Positions 24,259-35,360 of a DNA stretch of 64,000 bases are shown one piece after another. Source of the DNA: Dendrocalamus latiflorus. Taxonomy: Eukaryota > Streptophyta > Magnoliopsida > Poales > Poaceae. The translations under genes and the position numbers were made by a program. The notes under the pieces are model-generated. The model was not told the DNA's origin. It saw nothing but the letters and a program-made list of their open reading frames with translations, and did not search any database. The first letter of the stretch is position 1. The number at the start of each line of letters is the position of its first letter. Location: positions 44,918,510-44,982,509 of the forward strand of contig CM029664.1 of the NCBI GenBank assembly GCA_017311315.1, in the 5' to 3' direction.

Positions 24259-24389
24259 TCATAAGAATTTTCATGTTTGAGTTGTTAGATTAAACAATTG
24301 CTTGTCTTCCCTGTTGTGCCATTTCATAAGAATTTTCATGTTTGAGTTGTTAGATTAAACAATTGCTTGTCTTCCCTGTTGTGCCATTT
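24259..24389 (+). repeat. 65-bp perfect tandem duplication in the Helitron
   Basis: The segment from CATAAGAATTTTCATG to TTGTGCCATTT occurs twice back to back, without a visible mismatch. It lies in intronic sequence between the TRM9 and PHD/GNAT fragments. Confidence 0.9.
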
Positions 24390-24408
24390 GTTTCTGTTGT
24401 TATTACAG

Positions 24409-25673
24409 GTTCTGCCAAAGAATCTTCTTCCACCAATAGACCTATTATTGTTCCCTTGAAACGGACATTACAAGAAAGAGTGGTTAAAACAGAGAGCTGC
24501 CATTTGTGTGGGTAAGAATAAGATTGTGTGCATTGGTGGAATTGACATGATTATGTGAGCTCCTTTGTATGTAACTCCACACCTTCAAATTTTGACAGAG
24601 ATGGCCATACGACGGTTGGAATAATCAGTGCAGACATGATTATCTTCTGTAACCAGGTTTGTTCTGCTTCGTGCTTTTCTCCTATGTGTTGCCTTTGATG
24701 GTTAGAATGCTTGGTTGAAAATTATGCGCTATTTTTATCCACAGTGCGAGAGACCATGCCATGTTAAGTGCTACAACAATGGAATTCAAAAACAGAATGT
24801 ATGTGATATTTTCCTTCAAATGTGGTGGAGGAGAGCTTATCATTGTGAAAGACATTGCTGACTCGTTGTATTGAACATTTCAGGCACTTCTTGTGCTGTG
24901 AAAAATGCCAGTTACTTCGTGCTTCTTTACAGCAGGGACTGAAAAAGCTTGAAGAAATTGCCTTCCTTAGACAGACAAGATCCAGTATTTGTTGGCAACT
25001 TTTAAGTGGAATGAATCTGAGGAGTGATCTGCAGCAGTATATGCATCAGGTCATTGGTATCTTCAAAGTAAGTTCTTTTTGTGGTGGGCTTATGTTTGTA
25101 GTTTTAAAAACTTTGTTTCTTCAATGATAAACTTTGCATCCATATGTCTGTCACTTCTAGGCTATAAAAGTCTCACTTTAATCTATGTATTTTATAGGAT
25201 GCATTTGCAGAAACAGCTGCCAAGGACAGTGATGTCATATAAGATATGGTTAATGCGTAGGTTCTTGCTTATTTTTAACTCTTTTAAGTGGTGTATGAAT
25301 AACCACATTAATATGCACTTACCTGCAGTTTTTCTGTTCATCTATTGAACTCAAGTAATCAATCTGAACTATGTTTGCAGCAAGGATGTAGGTGGAGAGA
25401 AGGATTTTCGAGGAATGTATTGTGCAGTGTTAACAACAAGGTGACCAAAATAAACTGCTGATGGTTTGGTTTGCAACTTGAATTTTTTTTAAAAAAAACA
25501 TGTGCTTGTATTTTGTATGTCTATTATTTAGTTGGTAACTTGGTATTCTTATACATTTTCCCTTTTGGTTGTATTGCAGTACGCTTGTTGTGTCAGCCGC
25601 AATTCTGAAAGTGCGCACAGAAGAAGTTGCAGAACTTGTCCTTATTGCTACACGTAGTGAGTGCAGGAAGAAG
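24409..25673 (+). pseudogene. PHD-finger/GNAT (IDM1-like) protein, captured exons
   Basis: Exons at 24409-24511, 24599-24656, 24745-24798, 24884-25067, 25198 to about 25258, 25381-25440 and 25580-25673. They encode a PHD-type zinc-binding series (CHLCG, CERPCHVKC, CCEKCQLL), then the acetyltransferase-like part KDFRGMYCAVLTT and LVVSAAILKVRTEEVAELVL, the order found in plant PHD/GNAT proteins related to IDM1. Degeneration is evident: an in-frame TAA at about 25240 and a phase mismatch at 24884. The end of the GNAT domain is missing. Confidence 0.75.
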
Positions 25674-25951
25674 GTAGGAATGAATTTAAACTGTACAGTC
25701 CATAATGAACTCTTTCAGTTGTCTGATGTAAATCTAATTTAGTAATTTTGTATATATCTCCATATAGACAAAGTGTTTTTACTTTCCCTAAATTCTTTGT
25801 GTTTGCGCATCTCCTATTCTTTGTGTTTGCGCATCTCCTGTGGACGATCGAAAAGTTCAGTTTTTTTAACTGACTAACTGGATTTAACAATATTGATATC
25901 ACTCCAGTAGCACTAACGTAATTGCACTGTTGTTGTTGTGCCTGTTGCCAG

Positions 25952-26014
25952 AAGAAGTCGCTGCTGGAGGCACACCCCTTGGTGATGTTTGAGAACCTAA
26001 GATTGGCACAGTAA
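25952..26014 (+). pseudogene. Terminal exon fragment of unknown origin
   Basis: After an AG acceptor at 25951, codons KKSLLEAHPLVMFENLRLAQ run to a TAA. It is probably the last exon of the chimera, but I do not recognise the parent gene. Confidence 0.35.
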
Positions 26015-26661
26015 TCACTTGAGCAAACCTGATCACGTGGTTTGTAGGAGAAAAGTTACCTTCGGAGAGCCAACTGCAGAGTTTTGGTTGCTCATCATCT
26101 AATGGATTATTTCATAGTTCAACCTTTGTAGAGAGTAGACACGAGCTATCTCTGTAGTTTTCGTAGCTTATAGGCTAACCATGTACTAATCGGCCGAGTG
26201 GGTTGCGTTGCGCGTGTGCTGGGCATAATTTGCCATACATGTGTTCCAGCTTAGATGTGATGGCACATGGCAGGTGCTCTGGTGTCCGAGTGCTCTCAGA
26301 TGCTTAATTTCTCATATGTAAAGACAGTTCAATTAGATGTTAATACCCTTCTTAGATTATCTTCTTAATTTCTCATATGTCGAAATATTGCAAGAATTGG
26401 CTATTAAGATTATCTTTGCGAATTCTGCTGCAAAACATTCGTGTGCGAGCAGGTTTTTTCAGTCATAGTATACAACAAAGTTAAATGCTTTGTTGGATTT
26501 GCCTTTTTCGGTTATACTGTTGTAGTATAAAAAAGGTTATACCATTGTAGTATAATTAAATGTTTTGCGTATGTCTTGTCCAGGTATTAACTTTGCCATG
26601 ACGGTTATATTTCCCATCCAAATGCTTCATAGAATTTGAATCCTGACAACAATGATGTTCT

Positions 26662-26996
26662 GTTAAAAATCTTAATGAATCTGATTGTTCGTTTTATTTT
26701 TTACAAATTTTATCTTGTTTTGTATTTTACCGTAGCGTTAGCACGGGCACACTACTGATCGTATGGTCTCGCGAAGCGGTCGCAAGACCTGGGAATCGGT
26801 CGTAGGCTTTTGAGCATTGCGTGTTGGGTGGTTCCGACCGGTCACGTATTTATGTGACATTCATTTTGTGACAAAAATATTTGGTTATACAATATATGAG
26901 ACGTGAATCTTAATGAATCTGATTGTTTGTTTTATTTTTTACAAATTTTATCTTCTTTTATATTTTACCGTAGCGTTAGCACGGGCACACTACTAG
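26662..26996 (+). repeat. Duplicated Helitron 3' terminus
   Basis: The last 93 bases of the Helitron (26904-26996) occur also at 26662-26756 with few differences, including the same hairpin. The inner copy ends CTGA rather than CTAG and is followed by TCG. The two are separated by about 150 bp. Confidence 0.85.
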
Positions 26997-27933
26997 TATG
27001 AATAGTAGACGAGCCATGTTGCACTCGTGGTGTCCAAAACTGCTCTTGCTTGGATTTGCACGGAAATGCCGCTATCTAAGCGACACTCCATGGTTGTTGC
27101 CCAACTGTATTCTACACGAAAGCGTAGGAATACCAAAGGATTATTGAATCGGACGTGTCGTGCTGCAACCGGTCGAGGCAACGCATGCGGGAGGATGAGC
27201 CCACAGGCCGCCCCCACCTTCCTCCTCCACCGCCGAGCCGCATCTCCCCGGCTCTCCCATCCTTGTTCTCCATCGTCGACGCTCGCTACCAGTGTCGGCG
27301 CCCTCTGGATCCGACCGTCCATCACCCGCTGCTCATCCTCGACGCTGCCTCCAGCTCCACATCACCGACTACGGGTCCGACACAAGCAAGCTGTGGCGGG
27401 CAATCGCTGTATACTGTGTCCATACTGGCATGGCCCAACAGCGACTCAGCATGCCATCGTGTCGTGCTAGATCTCGCCGACGGCTAGCCGTGCCGTGCCG
27501 TGCTGCATGGCCATGGCACGGCCCAACTCCTAGCCAAGAATGTTGAGACCGCGACGCAGCTGCACGTGCCACGGTGGGGAAGGTATAGAAGTTGACGACG
27601 CCTCCTCTGTCTGTTCCAGCATCGAGCCGGGCGAGACACACGGGCATCTGAGCCGGCCAAGCATGCAGAACGGCCAGATGATGCCGGTTTTTCTTTTCTG
27701 CCAAGGGTTTCTCGAAGAACAAATCCCAGACCAATTTTATCAAAAGGGAAAAATAAATAAATATATATTCAGTTGGGTGCACCGGAAACATTCTTCAGTT
27801 GAGTTGGATGTATACGTTTTCAGTTTTCTCATACCGTTGTATAGAACTGGACTCTTCCCAAAAGATAACTGCTGCTGCTTCCTTGGCAACGGCCCAAAGG
27901 AAGGGAAGAATGAAAACTCCGCTTTACAGCCAC
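26997..27933. other. Intergenic, no gene recognised
   Basis: GC-rich 27150-27550 has short frames without a recognisable product and a GGCACGGCCCAACTCC-type repeat near 27515-27535. The rest is unremarkable; the PLP enzyme gene ends at 27934 on the other strand. Confidence 0.4.
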
Positions 27934-30078
27934 TCACAGGACGAAGTAAATTAACTGTGGGTCGATGCCCTTGGGAATGTGCCTAACAGGCGTGTCATTC
28001 AGACCAGTGCTGGTGGAGGTAGGCAAGGAGTCGGCCAGGCTCCGAGCAAATGCCATGTAGGTCTGGTAGTCGTGTTCTGCTTTGACTCCTCCAGCAGCAG
28101 CAGCAGCAGCATTAGTCGAAGCAGTATTGGTGTTTGGCAAGACGAGGCCGCAGCTGTGGCTGTACTGCCAGTCTCCGGTTTTCCAGTCGAAGGTGTAGAG
28201 CGGCAGAAACCGGTGGCCGAAACTGGCGACGAAGTCCATGGCCTCCAGCACGAACTCGGCCTCCTGCATCGACGTGTAGTAGGCAAGGCTGACGCGTGTC
28301 CACCCTGGTCGCACTCCGTGATAGCCCTGCATCGGTCGGTCGATCAGAATTCACCATCAATCCGAATAATCCAGACCAGCTAGCAGACTACAATCGTTCC
28401 AACGTTTCGGAGAAAAAATGAGTACGGGGAGATGGGATTATGCTTGGTATTGGTTACTACCATCTGGACGGCGGATTTGATGGCTTTGGCTCGCGCCGGA
28501 GTGATGCCGAGGAGCCGGTGGCCGTAGGGCCCCGCGCACGCGCAACCCCCACGTGCCTGCACGCCGAACAGGTCGTTCAGCAACTTCGTCACGAACCGGC
28601 AGTGCAGCTGCGGCCTCACGCCGCGCTCGCGCGCTGGCTCAGAGTCACCAGAGCAGGACTCGTCGTGCGGAGGATACACCACGAAGGAGAGCACCGGGAG
28701 CCGGCGCGCGCTGCTGCTGGGATCGCCGCCGAGAAGCAGTCTCAGGCTGGGGTTGGCGGCCGCCCGGATCCGGCGGAGGGCCAGGGCCAGCATGCGGTCC
28801 TCGCGCGCCTCGATGCACGCCTCCCCTACCCACTCCTTCACGCGGAACGCCAGGGCCGCCCGGACCTTCTGTATGATCGCCGGCGTGCCCGCGTCCTCGC
28901 GCTCCTCCGTGTCCGCGCAGTACACCGTGTCCCCGTAGGCGCTGACGTAGAGGACGGTGCCCCCGCCGCTGGTGGACGGCGCGGTGCGGCAGAGGGCGTA
29001 GAGCCGCGACGCCATGGCAAGGATGCCCGGGCTGCCGGGCCCCCCCAGGAACTTGTGCGGGCTCAGGAAGACGGCGTCGTATCCCTCCTCCTCCCCGGAC
29101 CTCATGTCGATGCCGACGTAGGGCGCGCTGCACGCGAAGTCGAAGCAGGCGTAGGCGCCGTACCGGTGCAGCAGGCGCGCCACCGCCCGCGTGTCGGTGC
29201 ACAGGCCGGTGACGTTGCTGCACGCCGAGAAGGAGCCCAGGGTGGGCCGCCCCGCGCGCTCGGGCGCCGCGAGGGCCGCCTCCAGGGCGCCCAGGTCCAG
29301 GAGGCCGTCGTCCCGCCGCATCCCGATCTCCACCACCTCCGCGAGGCTCTCCCGCCAGGTGAGCAGGTTGGAGTGGTGCTCGTATGGCCCCACGAAGACC
29401 ACCCACCGTTCGGACGGTTGCAGGGCCTCCAGCGCCGCCGAGCGCAGCGTGGGAGGGACGGCCATGCCCGTCACCTCCTGGAGGCGCTTGATGGCGGCGG
29501 TGCAGCCCGTGCCACAGAAGAGCAGCACGTCCTCCGGGCCGGCTCCCAGGCTGCGTTTCACGCACCGCGCCGCCTCCCCAGCCAGCTTGCTCGTGTGCAG
29601 GCCCACGTAGCTGTCCTCCGTGTGAGTGTTCCCTGCTCCATCCATCGACACACGTACATGTACACTCCATTAATTATGTGTTCGCGGATGGACGCATTGC
29701 ACCGTAAGCACTGTACTATTCATTAAAAAAATGTTGACGGCGCGCACCATAATATGGAAGGACGTTACGCAGCACGAAGTCCTCGACAAACCGCAGGCAG
29801 CGGCCGGACGCCGTGTGGTCGGCGTACGTGATGCGGCGAGTCCCGAATGGCGACGCGAACCCTGCTTCCGCGCCGATGACCTGTGATCTGAGCCACTCGA
29901 GCTTCCACGTCGACTCGCCGGCGTCCGTCTTATTCTTGGCGTCGTCTCCGCCCCCGAGCACAAGATCGCCGAACAGGAGGCCATCAGCATGCTCTGTTGC
30001 TGCCGCTGCAGGAGACGCAGAACTAGTACAATTAGCACTAGCAGAAACGGGCACGGGCTGCACGACAAGAAGAGGCAT
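27934..30078 (-). CDS. Class V aminotransferase / cysteine desulfurase-fold PLP enzyme
   Basis: Three exons on the minus strand: 30078-29748, 29632-28461 and 28326-27934, in phase, giving 631 residues. The start at 30078 (MPLLVVQPV) is chosen because a TATA-like box lies at 30197-30210. The N-terminal region contains RRITYADHTASGRCL; next come FCGTGCTAAIKRL, a PLP-contacting ACFDFACSAPY (Asp near 275) and the Schiff-base lysine in SPHKFLGGPGS (Lys near 304). The C-terminal domain ends LIYFVL. This is the fold of NifS-like desulfurases and molybdenum-cofactor sulfurase; plants have such proteins with unproven substrates, so the reaction is not assigned. Third positions are strongly GC-rich. 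All key motifs are present and no stop is seen, so it looks functional, but a Mutator-like element sits about 90 bp upstream. Confidence 0.85.
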
Positions 30079-30196
30079 GACGCTACTAATTAACTTCTGG
30101 ATTGGGTTGGTACTGTACACACTAGAGTGCAGCAGTGCCGACCGAAACGGAAGACAGGGGATGGTTAATGAATGGAATGGATGTTGAGCAAGCATA

Positions 30197-30210
30197 CATA
30201 TATAGTATAG
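30197..30210 (-). promoter_or_regulatory. TATA-like box of the PLP enzyme gene
   Basis: The minus strand reads CTATACTATATATG here, about 120-130 bases before the chosen ATG. The Mutator-like element begins 54 bases further upstream, so all promoter sequence beyond the core has been displaced to 36671 onward. Confidence 0.6.
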
Positions 30211-30263
30211 AGCCAGGCTAGCTAGCTGGTTTACGCATTCCAGGCAAGAGGCGATCTATGTGC

Positions 30264-30420
30264 CCGCATTTTTTGTATTTTAGCCCTTTTTTTGAAAAAT
30301 ATTCACATTTAGACCCCTGGTAGTTTTAATTCCGTTTTTGGACCCAGAGCTCGGCACCGTGGGTCACGGCGCCGAGATAACACGTATCGGCGCCGTGGAC
30401 CACGGCGCCGAGGTGCGAGC
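30264..30420 (+). repeat. Left terminal inverted repeat of the MULE
   Basis: Pairs with 36515-36670 in reverse complement. The first 90 bases are nearly identical; the next 60 are built of CTCGGCGCCGTGG/CCACGGCGCCGAG palindromes. Confidence 0.9.
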
Positions 30421-30475
30421 CCCGCGCCAGCGTAGCGGCCGTCGTGGCGCCGACGTGGCAGGCAGCTCGGCGCCG

Positions 30476-30546
30476 TGACTCGTGGCGCCGACCTCGGCGC
30501 CGTGACTCGTGGCGCCGACCTCGGCGCCGTGACTCGTGGCGCCGAG
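30476..30546 (+). repeat. 27-bp tandem repeat next to the left TIR
   Basis: Three copies of a unit beginning CTCGGCGCCGTGACTCGTGG. Each unit is itself an imperfect palindrome around GGCGCC. Confidence 0.9.
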
Positions 30547-30659
30547 CATGTGGTTTCTGAAACAGCACCGAGCACGCGGGCTTCGTTCATTCGCATCCTC
30601 CTCCCTCTGTCCCCGCCGCTGTTTAGGGTTTGCACCGATCAGCCTTTTTTTTCGCAAAA

Positions 30660-31356
30660 TGAATTATTAGTTGTATTTTTCATTTGGATTATTTAATGAT
30701 AGTAATATTATGTAATATAGTTAGTTATTTATTTATAGAGAGCAAAAAATACGACGTATGTTTTGAAAATTCGTTATGTATTGCAGATGATACATGTAGG
30801 AAAATTCGTGTAGATTTTTTTAAAAACATTATGGTACGTTGGTAATGGTTTTTGAAAAATAAAATTATGCAGGCCGTGACGAACGAGTTTTGTGTGAAGT
30901 TCTGCGGGCCGTGAGATGCTGCGGGCAAGACAGAGGGGAGGCGACATGTGGCATACAAGCAACTCTCCTCTTCCTTTTGTTCAGTTGTTACTACACACTT
31001 GGGGAAATAATTACTGGGATGATTCTGGGTCAATCCCATCCCCTCTGTTTGTGGATTGATGAACGAGTTATGTGTGAAGTAACGATTAGTGTATTTGTGA
31101 TTTTTGTACAATGCTGACCGTGAAAAATATGTTGAACTGGCAATAACATTTTTTGATCATGTTATGTTGTTGTATTGGAAGGATTTTTTTGAATTATTTT
31201 GTATGACAACTGTGATAGGAACAATTGGACGAAAGGAGGAGAAGTGATAATAAGACACGTGGGAATCATTGCATGCGAAAAGCCCAGATAATAAGCTTAT
31301 GAAGTTGGGACGAACATGGCGCGTACAATTTTATTACATGCTAGCATGATATCCGA
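30660..31356. other. MULE interior, no gene recognised
   Basis: AT-rich. Short frames on both strands match no family. It probably contains the 3' end of the PMD gene transcript. Confidence 0.4.
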
Positions 31357-32414
31357 CTAATCTACCCAACTGCTCGTACGACCTCTCGTGTGGACCGAGT
31401 CTATTACATCTTGTCTACTGGGTGTAGCGTGGTTGTTTCCCCTTTCTGCCGAACTCCGACGACACGCCTCGCAGAGGTGGCGGTAAAGGAACGCCAACAC
31501 CCCGGAAGCCCAGCTGTACTGCCCCGCCGTGTCCCAGTCCGTGAGGCAGTGGATGTACATCCACGAAGCGCTGTCTCCCGTTCCGTCGGGGAAGAGAACG
31601 CAGCCAAACAAGTGCAGGATCCATGCTCTGCAATTATATGTAAAATGATGTTAGATCAAACTATGTCAATTTTACAAAAAGCTCGATAAGACGACGAGTT
31701 GGCTCGATATCCACCCCTACCTGCAGTGGTAGGCAACTGTCTGCTCGTCCGCACCCTCAGGACACGCTGCAAAAGTGTGCCGGAGCCAGCTGATAGGAAC
31801 ACCAGAACTGCGATGGCCTGCCTCAGGAGGAAGCTCTCTCCCGAGGAAGGCCTCTACTCGGGCTCTCCAACCTGCAGGCACGCACGGCCCGATAACCGGA
31901 CGGCCGTGAATGGCGACACCAAGTATCTTCTGAGTGTCCTGGAGCGTAATAGTCATCTCCCCGAAAGGGAGGTGGAAGCTGTGAGTCTCCGGTCTCCACC
32001 TACATGATACAAAAAAGAGGACTACATGTCAGAGAATTTGAGGCGCAAATAGCCGATAAACAATGAACATGCAAGTTGCAATGGTTCATCACTTAACCTG
32101 TCAACCAGTGCAGTGATGGCCGGGGGGTTGAAGGTGGGCAACCCACGGCGAACCTGGTAAGAGATGGCGTCTAGGCCAGCCCTCTCCAGGAAGGGAGTGT
32201 ACCGCTCGTCGTACTGCATGTCCAGGAACCCGTCATGGGTTCGAGGACGAAGGATGGGCAGCTCCTGTATAGAATATACCAATTTTTTTAGTTAATGCAT
32301 CAATATAAACTCAAATTGTACAGGAAGTGATGAAGGCAATACCCTCCCCTCCGCGGTAAGCCGTCCTCTGTGGCTCTCCTCGTAGTACGGGTCTAGCAGG
32401 TGGAATTGCGCCAT
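31357..32414 (-). CDS. Plant mobile domain (PMD, MAIN/MAIL-type) protein in the MULE
   Basis: Four exons on the minus strand: 32414-32343, 32264-32098, 31999-31721 and 31627-31357 (GT-AG, in phase), giving 262 residues. Motifs DPYYEESHRGRLTAEGR, RPRTHDGFLDMQYDERY, RRGLPTFNPPAITALVDRW, RPETHSFHLPFGEMTITLQD and ILGVAIHGRPVIGP are those of the plant mobile domain (aminotransferase-like PMD, PF10536) found in MAIN/MAIL proteins and in transposons. It lies just downstream of the transposase on the same strand and may share its transcript. The C-terminus is short compared with host MAIN proteins. Its role in transposition is unknown. Confidence 0.85.
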
Positions 32415-32545
32415 CCTAAAAAAAATTTGAATTTGTCAGTCCAACATACAAGTAAACAAAATATTGAACATGCATACAATATGGAAAGAATAAGAAATTA
32501 AACAAGAAACATAGCAAATTACATATGAAAAAACAACTACACGAA

Positions 32546-35360
32546 CTATGAAACATAACGAATAACAAGCACTCGCACCTGACTAAGTGGCCAATGGCAT
32601 GTGCGTGAATTGTGGCCAAGTCTACCACATCTGCTACATTGGTTCTGCTCGGGGTTAGTAAGAAAGGGGGTTGATCTCCCTCGCCTCGTTCTTCCTGGAA
32701 GCTGATCCATAACCATCTTGTGTCTCGTCCTTTTCCTGGTTCCACGTTTGTTCCAACGGCTACCCGGATCCGCAATGTATTTGGGCCCGGTGTACGGTGG
32801 CCACTCTCCCTCATCCCGGTAAGGCTCGAAACGGGGAGACCACGTAAGCACAAGGTTGTCAACACTGAACTCCCGAGGTATCTTGCTCTCGTAGTCAAAG
32901 TTGCGATGCCTCGCTGCTGCCACATAATGAGAACATGGAAAGTGGTACTGCCTCGGTTTACCACATGTGCATGAGAAATCAATAAGGACAACTTTATGCC
33001 TCCTCGTCGGCCGGAGCTCTCCATCGGTCGTTGTACCACCCCTTTCTACAACCTCATAAGTGCCCGTGGCGTTGTCAAAACAATGTACCTCATGTGCCTC
33101 AGCCCTAGCCTTTGCCTTTTCAAGGTGGCGCTTCGGTTTTGGCGCCCATCTCACTTGTTTACTTTGTAGCGCCATTGCATGTGCGTGTCTTTCGTTGAAC
33201 CAGGCAACAAGCTTGTAAAAGGTGAAGGATACGATAGCATTGACGGGCATACCACGTATACCCCTAAGCAAACTATTGAAGGATTCGGCCATGTTGCTTG
33301 TCTGAAACTCGTACCTCCAGCCACCGTCGTCATGAGCCCTTGTCCATTTGTCGACATCTCTCATCAATCCCGTCAACCACTGTCTACCTTCTGCGTTTGT
33401 TGCAGTATTAAGCTGCTCCAACTTCTCCTGGAAAAAATTCACCTCAAGCATTCGAGCGACCTCCTCGAACAGAGGAAAGTTATCCTTCGCACCATCCTTA
33501 CGGAGTAGATTCTCGGCAAGATGCCGAGTGCACCAACGGTGGTGCAAAGCTGCATACCCCGGTATCTGCTCCTGTACGGCAGAAAGTATGCCCTGGTGCC
33601 TATCAGAAATGACACCAACCTCCCTACCAGGGCCGACCACGTGCCTCCGAACGAGCCGCAAGAACCATCCCCAGCTGTCTTTGTTCTCCCTCTCAACCAA
33701 AGCAAACGCCAAAGGAACCAACGCGTTGTCTGCGTCACAGGAAATGGCTATCAGAAGTGTGCCCTGGTACTTGCCAAGAAGAAACGTACCGTCAATAGCG
33801 AAGACGGGACGACAATGCCGAAAGGCCTCGATGGACTGAGCAAAGCACCAGAAAGCACGGAAGAATATCTGCATCCCATCTTGAGTCCATTCGTTTGGTT
33901 TCGGGACGTACTCATAATGCATGCCTGGATTAACCGCTTTGATTGCATTGAAGAGTGCTGGCAACTGCAAGTACCCATCTTCCCAGTCCCCATATATCAT
34001 CTTCCAGATGCGTTGCTTTGCCCTCCATGCTTTTCCATACCTTATCTCGTATCCAAATTTCTCCTTAACCATCCCAGCAAGTGTCTTCACCTTCATATTG
34101 GGTTCTCCCTTTACTATGTGACACAGTGACTTGGCAATAATGGTAGAGGTCAACTGCCGATGCTTCTGTTTGAGCTCTGCTTCGGCACAAGTGTGTGGGC
34201 CAACGATTTTTGTGATCTTGAACTTTCCCGTGACCTTCTGTTTGCTAGCACAAACCCTCCATTCACATGTCTCCTTCTCGCACACAACTGTGTACCTCCG
34301 CTCCACATAAGAATGTCTCACCTTGAATGGCCTTTTACGGATCACTGAATACTCCTGCAGCCACCTTTTCAATGCAGACAAGCCTCAAACACCATGCCCT
34401 TCTCAATTGTCATGCTTGACCCGGCCTCAGGAGCATCTAGCAACTCGTCATCCCTTCCTTCTGCATAAGCCCCATGAGAATGCCTAAGATCGCTGAATTC
34501 ATGAACTGATGGATCCCGGCCAGGGCAATAACGCCTGATCAGCTCAATATCACTTTCGGTCAGCTCTCCAAAAGGGCGGTCATCATCAGAATCAACGGCC
34601 CTTGCGATCTCGTAAGGCTGCAGATCATCAACAATTTGAACATCCACACTGTTGGAGTTCCTGCAGACTTCTTCAACGTTGCCAGATGAAGCAACGGGAG
34701 GAACAACCACACTACCAGGAATGTTTCCTGCATCATAAGCACGACAACGATGGGATTGAGACAAAACAAAGGAATGACGGGAAAAGGCTAAAGTGTTGCT
34801 CGACACTTACTGGGCTGATTCTGGGTCAATCTCATCTCCTGAGGGGCCGCCACGACATCATCAGTCCGACATTCAACTCGAACTGGTTGAGAAATCTGAA
34901 CCTCGTTCGGGGAAGATAGAGCATCGGGCACCTCAGGCACTTCTTCCACATCCACCGCAAGATCCGGTAACGGAGGGTCAAAGGGTGCCTGATCACCTAG
35001 TTCTGGTGAATAACCGTGAGGGGTGGGATCAATGGACACCTTCCGCACAACAACGTCCAAACATTTTAACTCATTCCTCATAACCAATTTGACATATTGG
35101 TCCCACTCATCCTCTGAACCAATTAAGATCAACCGCCTGAGAACTAGGTCTTTCGAACCGAAGTGAAGTAACCCCTCAACTGTGATGCTCTCCTCGTTTG
35201 CATGACAATGTAGCTTCTCCCGAGCCCTAGCAACCAACTCACTAAACGACGGCCGATCACCGAATATTAGAGGCACCCTTTGCATTTCAACAAATTGAAC
35301 ATTTCCATAATCATCACTTGTCACACTGCCTCCATGATATAGGGTCACTAGGTTGTCCAT
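32546..35360 (-). CDS. MuDR-type transposase with an N-terminal PB1-like region; one frameshift
   Basis: Minus strand. Exon 1 is 35360-34811, starting MDNLVTLYHGGSV, a PB1-like N-terminus common in plant MULEs. An intron (34810-34728, GTAAGT..GCAG) leads to exon 2 from 34727. Near 34380 the frame shifts by one base, between KGMVFEACL and ALKRWLQEYSV. The following 611-codon frame holds the Mutator DNA-binding domain, the MULE catalytic domain with AIDGTF (Asp 197), ISDRHQ (Asp 260), CTRHLAE and SNMAES (Glu 366), a SWIM zinc finger (C471, C473, C483, H485) and a CCHC knuckle (C582-C595). It may end at 32546 or splice at a GT after HWPLSQ. The catalytic part is intact. The frameshift is either a real lesion or a sequence error; if real, the element needs transposase from elsewhere. 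Confidence 0.9.

Larger units (their letters stand above)
20535..26996 (+). mobile_element. Helitron carrying fragments of at least five host genes
   Basis: The 3' end has the grass Helitron signature: a hairpin formed by CCGTAGCGTTAGCACGG (26968-26984), a short spacer, then CTAG at 26993-26996 followed by host T. The proposed 5' end is TC at 20535 (TCTACCCTACTCTATAATA) after host A, the A/T insertion site expected for Helitrons. There are no terminal inverted repeats and no target duplication, as expected. Rep/helicase is absent, so it is non-autonomous. Inside, exon fragments of unrelated genes with intact splice sites all lie in the Helitron sense direction. The 3' end is firm; the 5' end is inferred. 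Confidence 0.8.

Noticed and set aside
27027..27986. Several 80-148-codon frames on both strands
   Set aside because: No motif, no splice structure, GC-rich repeat context.
28440..29726. 428-codon frame on the plus strand across the PLP enzyme gene
   Set aside because: It is the antisense shadow of exon 2. Its Arg/Ala/Pro/His-rich composition follows from GC-rich third positions, and the minus strand has the conserved motifs.
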